A stretch of DNA of 64,000 bases from an uncultured Eubacterium sp. (lineage in GTDB: Bacteria > Bacillota > Clostridia > Lachnospirales > Lachnospiraceae). The stretch's first letter is position 1. The number at the start of each line of letters is the position of its first letter. The stretch lies in the NCBI GenBank assembly GCA_958446835.1, contig CAUCXT010000010.1:16090-80089 (forward strand), in the 5' to 3' direction. Positions 17,426-26,539 of the stretch are shown here, one piece after another. Both the position numbers and the translations under genes were made by a program. The notes beneath the pieces are model-generated. The model was not told the DNA's origin and ran no database searches. It saw only the letters and a list, made by a program, of their open reading frames with translations.

Positions 17426-19026
17426 AACATAACCACTCTTTCCATTGTCATCATTATTCCCAGCAATGCATCATATTTGTATATGCTTACCCCTACCTCA
17501 CCGTCTATGTATTCCTCAAGAGTTCCGCTCAGCGCCATCCCCCATTTACCCGGAGTATCATTGTGCTTGAGGTCATCGTATGTTCCAAGCGGATGCGGAA
17601 TCTCATAGCTGTAAATAAATGCTCTCTCCCCTGTCGCGTCATTTATTATGTCTATGCTGTCCTCATCATTTGAAAAGCTGTAGCCCGGCATTGCCTCAAA
17701 CCACACGCTCCAGCCGTTATTATTTATAACGCCAGAGCCACCTTCCGCCACTGATTTTTCACTATCCGGTTCAGCGTTGTTGCTCTTATCAATATTTTCA
17801 CTTGTAGCAGACTCATTATCCGGAGCACTGCTCTTAGGATTAGTCATAAAACATACCATAACCACAACACATGCGACAACCGCCGCCAGCACAAGCCAGA
17901 AAGCAGGCTTTTTATAGTTAAGCACCGTCTTTATTCTGGTCTTGACGCTCACCTCCCCAAAGGCAAGCGGACATGCGCTCACCATTTTTTTCGGCGAACT
18001 GCAATTTAAAAGTGTCATGGCATACTGCTTTTTATATTCGATATCTTTATCCTCGATCACCCTCTCATCGCATGCAAGCTCAATGTCCCTGCAAAGCAAT
18101 ATATACGCCACCCAGCTCAGCGGGTTGAACCAGTACACCGCAAGCAATATAAACCCAAGCGGCTTCCACACACAGTCCAGACGTCTTAAATGTGCCTTTT
18201 CATGCGCTATGACATAGCCTCTCTCCTCCTCTGTCAAGGATGACGGTATATATATCTTAGGCGAAAATGTACCCAAAATAAACGGTGTGTCGATGTCATC
18301 GCATATATAGATATTTTCTCCATTATTAAAAGATACTCTGGTCTTTCTTCTAAGCAGCATATATGAGCCCACCGCATACAAAAGCAGAATCACACATCCG
18401 GCAGTCCATATAAATGCAAACCTTCCCAAACCGATACCGCCCAGCTTTCCCGCCAATATCGCTCTATATCCCGCATTACCGGCTACATCCTTCTGATTGC
18501 CGGACGTGGCTGCTCCGCTCAGATTATTGTCTGCATTATCAATGTTGCCGGCAATATTTCCACCTGATATATCATTAAGCCCACCGTTATTTACCCTGTC
18601 CGCAGTGCCTCCTTGCACGTCATTTCCGCTTGAAATATTTGAAATATTTCCGGCAGTGATATTTCCATCTGCAATATTCCCATCTGTGAGGCTTCCGGTC
18701 ACAGCATTGCCGCCGGCGGCACCTTCATTGTCCAAAACTCCCCCGATAGCACCACTCCTGTCCGGCAATCCTGCATTGACATCATCCGTACCTGCATTTC
18801 CTGATAAATTTCCATAATTTGCAAATATGTCCTGCGTATCCGGAATCAGACTGAAACGGCTCTCAATCGCAAACGGACACACCAGCCTTATCGCAACCAG
18901 CGCCCACAGAAAGCATATTATCTTTCTTGGAACCTTTTTTAAAAATATTCTCAACACAACTATCGCAAGAATCAACCAGCTCGCGGATATGCTCATTTGA
19001 AGTATTTTGTAAAAAACATTAGCCAT
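17422..19026 (-). CDS. BlaR1/MecR1-family M56 metallopeptidase signal transducer
   Basis: A 534-residue membrane protein. Helices at about 8-27 and 37-55 are followed by a long Gly/Asn/Asp-rich low-complexity loop (about 72-186), further helices at about 203-225 and 287-310, the zinc protease motif HEKAH at 275-279, and a helix at about 366-386 before an extracellular C-terminal domain. The family senses cell-wall antibiotics and cleaves the BlaI repressor. The C-terminal domain here is not an obvious penicillin-binding sensor. ATG 19026 with GGGGG 5 nt upstream; the in-frame start at 19068 lacks support. blaI lies 87 bp upstream. Confidence 0.88.
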   Translation of the reverse strand: MANVFYKILQMSISASWLILAIVVLRIFLKKVPRKIICFLWALVAIRLVCPFAIESRFSLIPDTQDIFANYGNLSGNAGTDDVNAGLPDRSGAIGGVLDNEGAAGGNAVTGSLTDGNIADGNITAGNISNISSGNDVQGGTADRVNNGGLNDISGGNIAGNIDNADNNLSGAATSGNQKDVAGNAGYRAILAGKLGGIGLGRFAFIWTAGCVILLLYAVGSYMLLRRKTRVSFNNGENIYICDDIDTPFILGTFSPKIYIPSSLTEEERGYVIAHEKAHLRRLDCVWKPLGFILLAVYWFNPLSWVAYILLCRDIELACDERVIEDKDIEYKKQYAMTLLNCSSPKKMVSACPLAFGEVSVKTRIKTVLNYKKPAFWLVLAAVVACVVVMVCFMTNPKSSAPDNESATSENIDKSNNAEPDSEKSVAEGGSGVINNNGWSVWFEAMPGYSFSNDEDSIDIINDATGERAFIYSYEIPHPLGTYDDLKHNDTPGKWGMALSGTLEEYIDGEVGVSIYKYDALLGIMMTMERVVML

Positions 19027-19113
19027 CTTAACCCCCGTTTCCCAGACATCATCCTGTCTGAAAAGCAATTTATTTTCGTTGTCCTGTGTAACCGTAAATC
19101 GTTTTTTGCCTGA

Positions 19114-19470
19114 TTATCTGCTCTCATCAATAATTTTTTTGAGGTATGCTATGTCATCCTTGGACAGCTTCTTTCGCGATGCGAATGCCGCCACGAATGA
19201 CGGAAGCGAACCGCCGTAATTCTCGTCAAGAAACTCCTCACCCTTCTTAAGCTGGAACTGTTCCTTGCTTATCAATGATGTCACCACGCCGTCTACGTTC
19301 TGAAATATCTCCCTCTCACAAAGTCTTTTTAATATCGTGTACGTTGTCGACTTCTTCCACTGAAGTCTCTGCTCACTGAGTTTTACAAGCTCACCTGAGG
19401 CAATCGGCTCATTTTCCCAGATGATATCCGCAAACTTCATCTCAACTTCGCCCAATCTGTACTCCGCCAT
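19114..19470 (-). CDS. BlaI/MecI/CopY-family transcriptional repressor
   Basis: A 118-residue winged-helix repressor. The N-terminal domain has LGEVEMKFADIIWENEPI and KKSTTYTILKRLCERE (recognition helix), followed by a C-terminal dimer segment containing a likely proteolysis site for BlaR1. AAAGGAG stands 5 nt before ATG 19470. Two CTAC-N5-GTAG dyads in the promoter at 19528-19565 are the expected operators, so the locus is probably autoregulated and induced through the neighbouring M56 protein. Confidence 0.93.
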   Translation of the reverse strand: MAEYRLGEVEMKFADIIWENEPIASGELVKLSEQRLQWKKSTTYTILKRLCEREIFQNVDGVVTSLISKEQFQLKKGEEFLDENYGGSLPSFVAAFASRKKLSKDDIAYLKKIIDESR

Positions 19471-19527
19471 ACTTTCTCCTTTCCTGCTTCATTCTTTTCG
19501 TCCACTATATCAGCATGTTTTATTGGT

Positions 19528-19565
19528 CTACTCTCTGTAGTTCAATTTTAGTCTACTACTTGTAG
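19528..19565. promoter_or_regulatory. paired BlaI-type operators
   Basis: Two dyads of form CTAC-N5-GTAG at 19528-19540 and 19553-19565, 25 bp centre to centre. BlaI/MecI boxes have a TACTACA...TGTAGTA core, so these match in kind. The upstream dyad lies between the -35 and -10 hexamers of the blaI promoter. Confidence 0.75.
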
Positions 19566-19578
19566 AGCTAATTGTCAA
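19550..19578 (-). promoter_or_regulatory. blaI promoter
   Basis: On the minus strand, perfect TTGACA (19578-19573), 17 bp, TAGACT (19555-19550). One operator dyad fills the spacer and overlaps the -10, so repression by promoter occlusion is expected. Confidence 0.65.
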
Positions 19579-19599
19579 TGCAATTTATTATTTTTGCAG

Positions 19600-19827
19600 T
19601 CTTTAATAGTAGTGGATAATGATTGATATTTATTGCATTGATTAGTAACTGTTTTTACATATAGCCGGAGAGTATGTAGTTGGTTTAATATTTAATTAGC
19701 TTAATATATTTTTTTATTTGAAATTGACACAAAACGTCATCTGCTTAATGTGTAATTGGCTTCATTTTCTGTTAAACTTAATATGAATTGACTTTATATT
19801 TCATTTGCTTAATATGGTAATTAATTT
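19600..19827. other. gene-free AT-rich stretch with short degenerate repeats
   Basis: No plausible gene on either strand. Three loosely related copies of a GCTTAATATG..AATT motif occur near 19695, 19745 and 19808. Purpose unknown. Confidence 0.4.
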
Positions 19828-19862
19828 AAAAAAGGAGACCTTTACTTTAAAAGTCTCCTTTA
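19824..19862 (-). terminator. intrinsic terminator of the DUF3006 transcript
   Basis: AAAGGAGAC and GTCTCCTTT arms around a 13-nt loop, followed by TTTTTT on the minus strand. It lies about 70 bp downstream of the DUF3006 stop codon. Confidence 0.8.
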
Positions 19863-19931
19863 ATTGCCATGCATACCGGCACTTTACTTTATACATTATT
19901 TTCTATGCCGTGTCACCGCTGTCCGCTACAA

Positions 19932-20105
19932 TCAATCGCAGATAGAATACTCAAGCAACTCATATTTCAACCTGCTGTTCTCCTGTATTCCTTCCGGCAG
20001 AAGTGCCCTGGCAACAAGCTTCGGCTCCGCCTGGGTGTCATCCTCGCGCCTTAGATTTGCATAATCACCGTCAATGCTGTCTACGATGTAGTATATTGTT
20101 TCCAT
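19932..20105 (-). CDS. DUF3006-type small protein
   Basis: A 57-residue protein. VDSIDGDYANLRRED followed by ALLPEGIQENSRLKYELLEYSI is the pattern of the DUF3006 family, small beta-rich proteins of unknown function that are often encoded beside ComEC-type metallo-beta-lactamase genes, as here (comEC lies upstream). AAGGAG stands 9 nt before ATG 20105. The start codon immediately follows the stop codon of the short upstream reading frame (20106), suggesting coupled translation. Confidence 0.75.
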   Translation of the reverse strand: METIYYIVDSIDGDYANLRREDDTQAEPKLVARALLPEGIQENSRLKYELLEYSICD

Positions 20106-20289
20106 TTATAAAGTCTCCTTTTCCTCTGACATTTGTTCTTCCAACAATTTTTTCAAAGCTTCCTTACTTGGTAAAACCGTTTCATACTTACTTGCAAAAT
20201 TTTCGAATTGGTCAGACAATGTGTGACCAATTTTATCTGTCATATATACAAGATAAATGCGAATCTATCAGCGCTATCTCCTTATCCAT
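20106..20289 (-). pseudogene. probable frameshifted small gene upstream of DUF3006
   Basis: A well-placed start (ATG 20289, GGAGG upstream) opens an 18-codon frame (MDKEIALIDSHL...) that stops at 20233-20235. A second frame shifted by one base, 20243-20106, encodes 45 residues rich in Lys and Glu and ends directly at the DUF3006 ATG, but has no ribosome-binding site of its own. Together they look like one roughly 60-residue gene broken by a single-base indel. A 9-bp inverted repeat with a 9-nt loop (AATTGGTCA/TGACCAATT) lies just after the break. Function unknown. Two separate short peptides remain possible. Confidence 0.4.
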
Positions 20290-20376
20290 CACTACACCTC
20301 CCAACCTACTTTTATTATATACTTTCACATTTTTTATAACTATCACATTCTTATAAACAAGCACTTTATCCTGTTC

Positions 20377-20405
20377 ATTATACTATAATCACTAATTTCA
20401 ATCAA
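20377..20405 (-). promoter_or_regulatory. promoter of the DUF3006 small-gene transcript
   Basis: Minus-strand TTGATT (20405-20400), 17-bp spacer, perfect TATAAT (20382-20377). It lies just after the comEC stop codon, so the small genes can be expressed separately from comEC. Confidence 0.7.
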
Positions 20406-20432
20406 GAAAGTTCACAGCCATATATTCACCCC

Positions 20433-23360
20433 TCATTTTCCTTCGCAATACTCATAAACCTGCATTTTTGCACCCGAAGCCCTGATTTTCGCAATAATCG
20501 CCCCGCCTTCGTCCGTCCTCAGCACAAGTGCGCCGATATTTTCCAAGCGTTGCAGTGTTTCCTTGTGCGGGTGTCCGTATGTATTCTTGGCGGCGCATGA
20601 AATGATTGCCGCCTGCGGCATAATTGACGCAAGAAATTCTTCACTTGAGGAATACTTAGAGCCATGATGACCAACCTTGAGAAGTGACAGACTATCTATG
20701 CCACAGTGCCTCACCGATTCTGCTACATAGGCTTCCAGCTTAGAGGTCATATCACCTGTGAATAGAATAGAATTTCCTCTGTATTGAAGAAGCAGTACAA
20801 TTGAATTGTCATTCTCAGACTCACTGCTGCCTGTCTTAATTCTGCCAAGATTATATACCTCACTGTCAACATTTACATTTGCATTAGACTGTCCAGGTTC
20901 GTTGAGCGACACAATGCTACATTCACCAAATATATATTCCATTCCATATTCCGCGCACATAATTTTCGTGCCTCTCTCCGCCAGAGCCGACGCAAGATCT
21001 TCTATATCCTCTATGTCTTCAATGTCTTCTATATTTACACTGATTTCATCTGTTCTGTCATCATTCAGCTGCGTCAAATCACCTGCATATTTCGATGTTG
21101 CATATCCTGATATACCATATTCTGATGTGCCACCTTCTAATGTGTCATATTTCAGTGCTCCATATTCTAATTCCCCATATTTTAACGTTCTTTCCCTCAA
21201 TTCCAGATACTTAGAATAATCACTCACATTCAGCACAAGATTATCAATATCCGGAATATAAGCATTACCGGACAGCGCCTGAATCCAACCATTCTCATGG
21301 TCGGCGTCACTGTGCGTCAAAAACAGGAAATCGAACCTTCTCACGCCTTTATATTTTAGAAACGGCTCAATCACTTTTTCATATATATTCCTTGAAGAAG
21401 TACTTCCACCATCGATAAACACATTGCCGCCGTTTGGAAGGCTGATAAATATTGCATCGCCCTGCCCGACATCTAGAAATATCACCTCAAGACCGCTGCG
21501 TACTCTTGTCAAAAGAATAATGATTGCAACGACAAGCAGGCTCCTTAACGACATATTCACACCAATGACACATTTTCGCACTACCCTTTTTTCAACCCAC
21601 ATTACAACACGTTTTCTCTGCGAAAAAAGGAACAGCAACAAATAGTACACTATCACCTGCCACAGCTCCGGTCTCCCGGCGACGAACACGCTTCCCGGAA
21701 GCGAAAGCATAAGTTCACTGCCATATCGAAACAAGACAAGTATGTAATGACCGGCACCGGCGAAAAAGCACCCTGTCGGTATACTTATAAGTCCCGACAG
21801 TCCGCAGCCAAGCGCGGATATCATTATTAAACTCATCAATGGAACAACAAGCAGATTTAAGAAAACAGAATAGACAGGGACTTCATAGTAGAACCATAGA
21901 ATAACCGGAAGTGTCGCAAGCTGAATCGCAATCGGACCTGTAAGCCACTTTAACCATTTTACAGAGAATCCCTCTGAGACTACCGCCACACCCGCAATAG
22001 CCATAAATGACAGAAGAAAACCGGAATTGGTAATCACATATGGGTTCCTTAACATAAGTATAATCGCAGACAATGACACGGCGGAAAGGATATCGTACCT
22101 TCTGCCAAGCACCTGTGCATTGACCGCACATACAAACATCACTATCGCGCGCGTAGCTGACACGGAATTACCTGTCATAACGCCGAACAACACAACAAAT
22201 ATGCCGCTTATAATTGCGGACATCGGACAGAGAAAGATTCTTCGCAACAGTTTGTACAGTCCCATGCCTATAAGTGATATGTGAAGCCCGGATATAGCAA
22301 GAATATGTCCAATTCCCGCAGCCGAAAAAAGCTCACTTACAGTCGAATCCATGTCCGACCTGTCTCCTGTTACCATCGCCGCGTACACACCCGCGTCCGT
22401 TGTGGTACAGCACTTACTGTACACTGCCTTTAATGAGGCTTTTAAGCTTTCAAGCCGGTTCACAATCTGATTTCTGCCTCTTACAACCGAAACAACTTCC
22501 GGTTCCTCAATATAATAGAGATATCCCAGTGATTTATAATACTGTCGCAGGTCGAATTGTCCCGGATTAGCTACAGCATCCGGAATGGGCAGCATGCTTT
22601 GTGAAGCTTCAAGTTTCACATTCACCTCCACATAGTCACCTCTTCGTGCCGACCAGCCATAGGAGGCGCTGTCCGATAGCTCAAGGACAATATTATTTAA
22701 AAGCCTCCTGCCATTTATACAACAATTTTTCAACATGAACCTTTTTGAGTATGTCCCCTCCGACACCTTCTCAACCACCCCCGATATGCCAATCACACCA
22801 CTGCCATATTCTGATTTTTTTACATCCTGCAAATCGCCCTGTGCGCGAGAATAATTTTCTTTGACATACCTGTTTCCGGCGACCTTCTCCCCGATATTTT
22901 CTCCTGCAGAAATATTGATTTTTCCATCATAATTTGTATTTTCATTCCCGTTTAATTCCAAATCAGTAAATATACAAGCCTTTAATGCTTTTTCTGCTAC
23001 AGGTAACTCTTCTCTAAATAACTCTTCACTAAATATTTTATTGTCACAATTTTCGTGGATATATGTTGTGATAAAACCAACCAAAAATAATAAGAAAAAT
23101 AAGAATAACTGAATATACAGGCTTCCATTGTAATTACAATTTTTTTCATAACTATAATTACAACCCTTTGTATAATTATATTTATTACGTTTATTAAATT
23201 CATTACGCCACAAAAGCATTGGCAATAACCCAATACCGCCAAGAGCTGCCGCCAGCAATAACACCAGCGGCAAAGGCGCATGCATTAGTCCAATCAGTAC
23301 ACCCCCCACCGTAAATACAAGCGCTGGAACCAACGGCCTTTTAATTTTTCGATGTCTCAA
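20433..23360 (-). CDS. comEC: ComEC/Rec2-family DNA internalisation protein
   Basis: A 975-residue channel protein for uptake of single-stranded DNA in natural transformation. N-terminal helices and a DUF4131-like exposed domain come first. The Competence domain spans about 330-600 (GIGHILAISGLHISLIG, LLSFMAIAGV). A C-terminal metallo-beta-lactamase domain starts near 640 with FLDVGQGDAIFI, the metal motif THSDADHENGW, LLFTGDMTS and KVGHHGSKYS. The region between the metal motif and LLFTGDMTS is inflated by pentapeptide and IED tandem repeats. TTG start at 23360, overlapping the preceding gene by 20 bp; GAGGAG is 11 nt away, so the start is not certain. Confidence 0.93.
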   Translation of the reverse strand: MRHRKIKRPLVPALVFTVGGVLIGLMHAPLPLVLLLAAALGGIGLLPMLLWRNEFNKRNKYNYTKGCNYSYEKNCNYNGSLYIQLFLFFLLFLVGFITTYIHENCDNKIFSEELFREELPVAEKALKACIFTDLELNGNENTNYDGKINISAGENIGEKVAGNRYVKENYSRAQGDLQDVKKSEYGSGVIGISGVVEKVSEGTYSKRFMLKNCCINGRRLLNNIVLELSDSASYGWSARRGDYVEVNVKLEASQSMLPIPDAVANPGQFDLRQYYKSLGYLYYIEEPEVVSVVRGRNQIVNRLESLKASLKAVYSKCCTTTDAGVYAAMVTGDRSDMDSTVSELFSAAGIGHILAISGLHISLIGMGLYKLLRRIFLCPMSAIISGIFVVLFGVMTGNSVSATRAIVMFVCAVNAQVLGRRYDILSAVSLSAIILMLRNPYVITNSGFLLSFMAIAGVAVVSEGFSVKWLKWLTGPIAIQLATLPVILWFYYEVPVYSVFLNLLVVPLMSLIMISALGCGLSGLISIPTGCFFAGAGHYILVLFRYGSELMLSLPGSVFVAGRPELWQVIVYYLLLFLFSQRKRVVMWVEKRVVRKCVIGVNMSLRSLLVVAIIILLTRVRSGLEVIFLDVGQGDAIFISLPNGGNVFIDGGSTSSRNIYEKVIEPFLKYKGVRRFDFLFLTHSDADHENGWIQALSGNAYIPDIDNLVLNVSDYSKYLELRERTLKYGELEYGALKYDTLEGGTSEYGISGYATSKYAGDLTQLNDDRTDEISVNIEDIEDIEDIEDLASALAERGTKIMCAEYGMEYIFGECSIVSLNEPGQSNANVNVDSEVYNLGRIKTGSSESENDNSIVLLLQYRGNSILFTGDMTSKLEAYVAESVRHCGIDSLSLLKVGHHGSKYSSSEEFLASIMPQAAIISCAAKNTYGHPHKETLQRLENIGALVLRTDEGGAIIAKIRASGAKMQVYEYCEGK
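20998..21033. repeat. 9-bp in-frame minisatellite in comEC
   Basis: Four tandem 9-bp units (TCTTCTATA type on the plus strand) encode four Ile-Glu-Asp triplets. The unit is a multiple of three, so copy-number change keeps frame. Confidence 0.85.
21085..21204. repeat. 15-bp in-frame minisatellite in comEC
   Basis: Eight degenerate 15-bp units with plus-strand consensus near CCATATTCTRATGTG encode pentapeptides such as TLKYG, ELEYG, ALKYD and TSEYG. They lie inside the metallo-beta-lactamase half of ComEC, between metal motifs. Confidence 0.85.
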
Positions 23361-24315
23361 TAATATCTAAGCTCCTCTCCAAAGGCTGCGACAAATCTAT
23401 TGTATCTCTAAATAGGATATTCGTATTGCTCTTTACCGAAATCTGAACCTTGTTGACATTAGAAAGCTCACAGAGCGAATTGACAATAGAGTATATGGTC
23501 ACAGCCGGTGATACAGGCAGTATCTCATCTGTCAAAACGGAATCGAAATTCACATAGCATATTCCGTCCTTCGTCTTGACGCTCAGAAGCGTGAGTGTTG
23601 CCGGAACCGTTCTAATGTGATTTTCCTCACCCGGTCCCTTGATAAGCTGTTCTATGATAACACGTTCGACAGAGGCATCCTTGCCGTAGCCTATCGTCAT
23701 GCGCTCCGGGACAAGCTTATCCGAATCTGCATTGCCATAGTATATCGACAAATCAACCCATGTCCTGTATGAGCCTGAGCCTATGTCATCGATAAAATCT
23801 GAGGCTAACATAATTCCCACCGGATTTCCGATTGCATCCTGAAGCGGCTGTTCATTCACATAAAAGCTGACATACTTAATCCCCTGTATCTGTGTCATGG
23901 TCTTGACATACGAAGCCCTGAACATAACTTCATCCTCAGCAGCAAGCTGACTGTAGCTATCGGTAAAATATACCGACAATACCTCATCGCTGAGTCTGGT
24001 ATCCACAATTGTTATATCCCTTCGTACTGTGCTTGTATGCTTTCTGCCATCCGCCGGGCTCTGCATGACTTCCCATAGTTCATGAGCCAGCTTTATCGAA
24101 TCATCTGCCACTTTTGCAGTGTATACCTCAGATGTCAAAGCCTGCCCTGTCTCGTCAAGATAATAAACAAGGTATTGATTTTCTCCAAGCTCTGTCACAT
24201 CATTTTTAGCATCCTGACTTCCTTCAGAACAAGCACTAAGTGCATACATCCCAATAATCAGCATGCCAACAATGACTGACAATAAAAATTTATATTTGCG
24301 TGAAATTGTTTTCAT
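23341..24315 (-). CDS. lipoprotein with two GerMN (sporulation/germination) domains
   Basis: A 324-residue lipoprotein; the signal peptide ends in LSAC with Cys29. Two GerMN domains follow, about 75-180 (AHELWEVMQSPADG ... VYFTDSYSQLAAEDEVMFRASYVKTM) and about 200-305 (IEQLIKGPGEENHIRTVPATLTLLSVKTKDGICYVNF). It directly follows a response regulator and kinase, 14 bp after the kinase. The same order (regulator, kinase, GerMN lipoprotein) is seen in actinobacterial mtrA-mtrB-lpqB, where LpqB modulates the kinase. A modulator role here is inference. Confidence 0.85.
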   Translation of the reverse strand: MKTISRKYKFLLSVIVGMLIIGMYALSACSEGSQDAKNDVTELGENQYLVYYLDETGQALTSEVYTAKVADDSIKLAHELWEVMQSPADGRKHTSTVRRDITIVDTRLSDEVLSVYFTDSYSQLAAEDEVMFRASYVKTMTQIQGIKYVSFYVNEQPLQDAIGNPVGIMLASDFIDDIGSGSYRTWVDLSIYYGNADSDKLVPERMTIGYGKDASVERVIIEQLIKGPGEENHIRTVPATLTLLSVKTKDGICYVNFDSVLTDEILPVSPAVTIYSIVNSLCELSNVNKVQISVKSNTNILFRDTIDLSQPLERSLDIIETSKN

Positions 24316-24329
24316 TGCATTCCTCGTCT

Positions 24330-25784
24330 TTATGATTTCTTTGCCTGGGTAAGCGGTATCCGCACTGTAAACGTACTTCCTTCACCTTCCTTGCTGTATA
24401 CCCTGATGGCACCCTTATGCATAAGTACCACCGTCTTTGTTATGGCAAGACCAAGTCCTGTTCCGCCTGTCTGGCGTGAACGTGCCTTATCAACACGATA
24501 GAACCTTTCAAATATCTTATCTCTGCAATCATCAGGAATTCCGATACCCGAATCGGCAACTGTGAGATAAAAGAACTTATGGTCTGCATTTACTGAAACT
24601 CTCACCCAGCCATTAGCTACATTATATTTTATTCCATTTTCGACAAGGTTTGTCACAACCTGCGTAATTTTAACCTCGTCAATCTCTGCAACAACAGGCC
24701 TGAAGCTCTCAAGCACAAGTTCAATATTCTTCTCCTCTGCTATAGGCTTAAGTCTCTTTAGGACATGCTCAACAAGCTCGTTTATATTCTGAGGTGCAAG
24801 ATTAAGTCCTGCTGCCGTCTTATCCATGCGGACAAGAGAAAGAAGGTCATTGATTATCTGACTCTCCCTGTCGATTTCCTCAACAATATCATGCATGAAT
24901 TCCTTATATAACTCGTTCGGAACATCATCCTGCGTGTTAAGTGAATCTGCAAGTACCTTTATCGAGGTTATCGGAGTCTTAAGCTCATGTGAGACATTTG
25001 AAACAAACTCCTGCCTTGAATCATCAAGTGCCTTCAATCTTTCAAGCATCTTATTCACTTCCGTTGATATAAGACACACTTCGCCAAGCCCCTTATCCTC
25101 ATCAAGTCTTTTGTCCATATATCCGCTTGTCATTCCATGTATTGCCTCTGCAAGTTTTCTGAAAGGCCTGCTTATTCCAAACGCATACGCAAGCGCTACA
25201 AGCACCATAACCGTAAATGTTATGTCTATAGCCGATGTCATAAAACGTTCAATATATCTTACATTCTCTCTTATGGATGTATCAGGCACAGCGAACATAA
25301 GAACTCCTATTATATTATTTCCATTCGAGGCATATATCGGCTGTGTTATCTCTATTATTCCGTATTTACTGTCATAGCTGTTGGTTACTATACCATGAAA
25401 AGCCTGATTTACTTCGTATGACACAAGAGTCTTATTTTCCTGATCAACATAAGTATCCTTAACCACATTATAGTTAGACGCAACTACTACAATACGTCCC
25501 GAATACATATAGGAAAGCTGCTCGACCTGCGCATTGATTCTGTCATCATACTGTCTGTCAAAATATCCACTCTTGCCGATATCAGCTGATAAGATATTAC
25601 CTGTATTAAGAAGCTGCGTTTCCAACTGTTTTATCTGTCTTTCAAGGAAGCTGTTTACGACTATGCCTCTTATAGCAAGAAGCGGAACTACGGAAGCTGC
25701 AAGTATCATAACCACTGCCGTAAACCTTATACTGACTAAGTGCTTTCCGATTGTCCTCAGCATAGACAAAAGTTTATTTTTCAT
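24330..25784 (-). CDS. WalK/PhoR-type sensor histidine kinase
   Basis: A 484-residue kinase. Membrane helices at about 18-40 and 183-203 flank an extracellular sensor domain (about 45-180). A HAMP linker (205-257), the phosphoacceptor SHELKTP (His266), an N-box around NLVENGIKYN, the G1 motif DSGIGIP and G2 motif GTGLGLAI follow. It autophosphorylates and passes phosphate to the regulator encoded just upstream. A GTG at 25820 is in frame, but ATG 25784 has AAAGGA 6 nt upstream and is preferred. Confidence 0.93.
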   Translation of the reverse strand: MKNKLLSMLRTIGKHLVSIRFTAVVMILAASVVPLLAIRGIVVNSFLERQIKQLETQLLNTGNILSADIGKSGYFDRQYDDRINAQVEQLSYMYSGRIVVVASNYNVVKDTYVDQENKTLVSYEVNQAFHGIVTNSYDSKYGIIEITQPIYASNGNNIIGVLMFAVPDTSIRENVRYIERFMTSAIDITFTVMVLVALAYAFGISRPFRKLAEAIHGMTSGYMDKRLDEDKGLGEVCLISTEVNKMLERLKALDDSRQEFVSNVSHELKTPITSIKVLADSLNTQDDVPNELYKEFMHDIVEEIDRESQIINDLLSLVRMDKTAAGLNLAPQNINELVEHVLKRLKPIAEEKNIELVLESFRPVVAEIDEVKITQVVTNLVENGIKYNVANGWVRVSVNADHKFFYLTVADSGIGIPDDCRDKIFERFYRVDKARSRQTGGTGLGLAITKTVVLMHKGAIRVYSKEGEGSTFTVRIPLTQAKKS

Positions 25785-25816
25785 ATCATATCCTTTTATT
25801 TGCGACTGTTTTCTAT

Positions 25817-26503
25817 TCACTGCTTAAAGAAATAACCCATTCCCCACTTGGTGTGGACATACTCCGGCATACTCGGGTTAGTCTCAATCTTCTCTCTGAG
25901 TCTCCTGATATGCACGTCCACTGTCCTTGCATCTCCCGGATAGTCATATCCCCAGATAAGACTTAGAAGCATCTCCCTGCCGTACACCTTATTCGGATTG
26001 GTCACTAAAAGCTCAAGGACATCATACTCCTTGGTTGTAAGGCTGATTTCTTTTCCCTTGATATACACATGTCTGTTATTTCTGTCCATGACCATATTGC
26101 CTGCCACAATACGTGTTGACGGATCAGCTGTGACAATATGCCTGTTTCTTCTCTTAATTGCCTTGATTCGTGCCTTTACCTCAAGTATATTAAACGGCTT
26201 GGTCATATAGTCATCTGCACCATAATCAAGACCAAGTATCTTATCCATATCCTCACTCTTTGCTGTTATCATTATAATCGGGACATCCGAAAACTCTCTT
26301 ACCTGTTGACACACGGTATAACCATCCATCTCAGGCAGCATGACATCAAGCAGAATAATATCGTAATTATTAGCCTTTATAAGGTCTAATGCCTCCCTTC
26401 CGTCATAAGCGCACGATACCTCCATGCCATCTTGTTCTAAGCTGTATTTTATCCCTTTTACGATGAGCTTTTCATCATCGACTACCAATACCTTATCCGC
26501 CAT
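25817..26503 (-). CDS. OmpR/WalR-type response regulator
   Basis: A 228-residue regulator: receiver domain with DD at 9-10, phosphorylation site Asp53 (LLDVMLPEMDGY) and Lys in TKPF, then a winged-helix domain ending in HTKWGMGYFFKQ. The close match to WalR/PhoP style regulators suggests envelope-related targets. GGGG is 5-6 nt upstream of ATG 26503. It lies between comEA and the kinase in one operon, 36 bp after comEA. Confidence 0.94.
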   Translation of the reverse strand: MADKVLVVDDEKLIVKGIKYSLEQDGMEVSCAYDGREALDLIKANNYDIILLDVMLPEMDGYTVCQQVREFSDVPIIMITAKSEDMDKILGLDYGADDYMTKPFNILEVKARIKAIKRRNRHIVTADPSTRIVAGNMVMDRNNRHVYIKGKEISLTTKEYDVLELLVTNPNKVYGREMLLSLIWGYDYPGDARTVDVHIRRLREKIETNPSMPEYVHTKWGMGYFFKQ

Positions 26504-26539
26504 TTTTTCCCCTTTCAGCCACTCTTCAGTCAATGTATT

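Noticed and set aside
20003..20356. 117-codon plus-strand frame near comEC
   Set aside because: Antisense to the DUF3006 gene, its partner and their promoter; no initiation signal.
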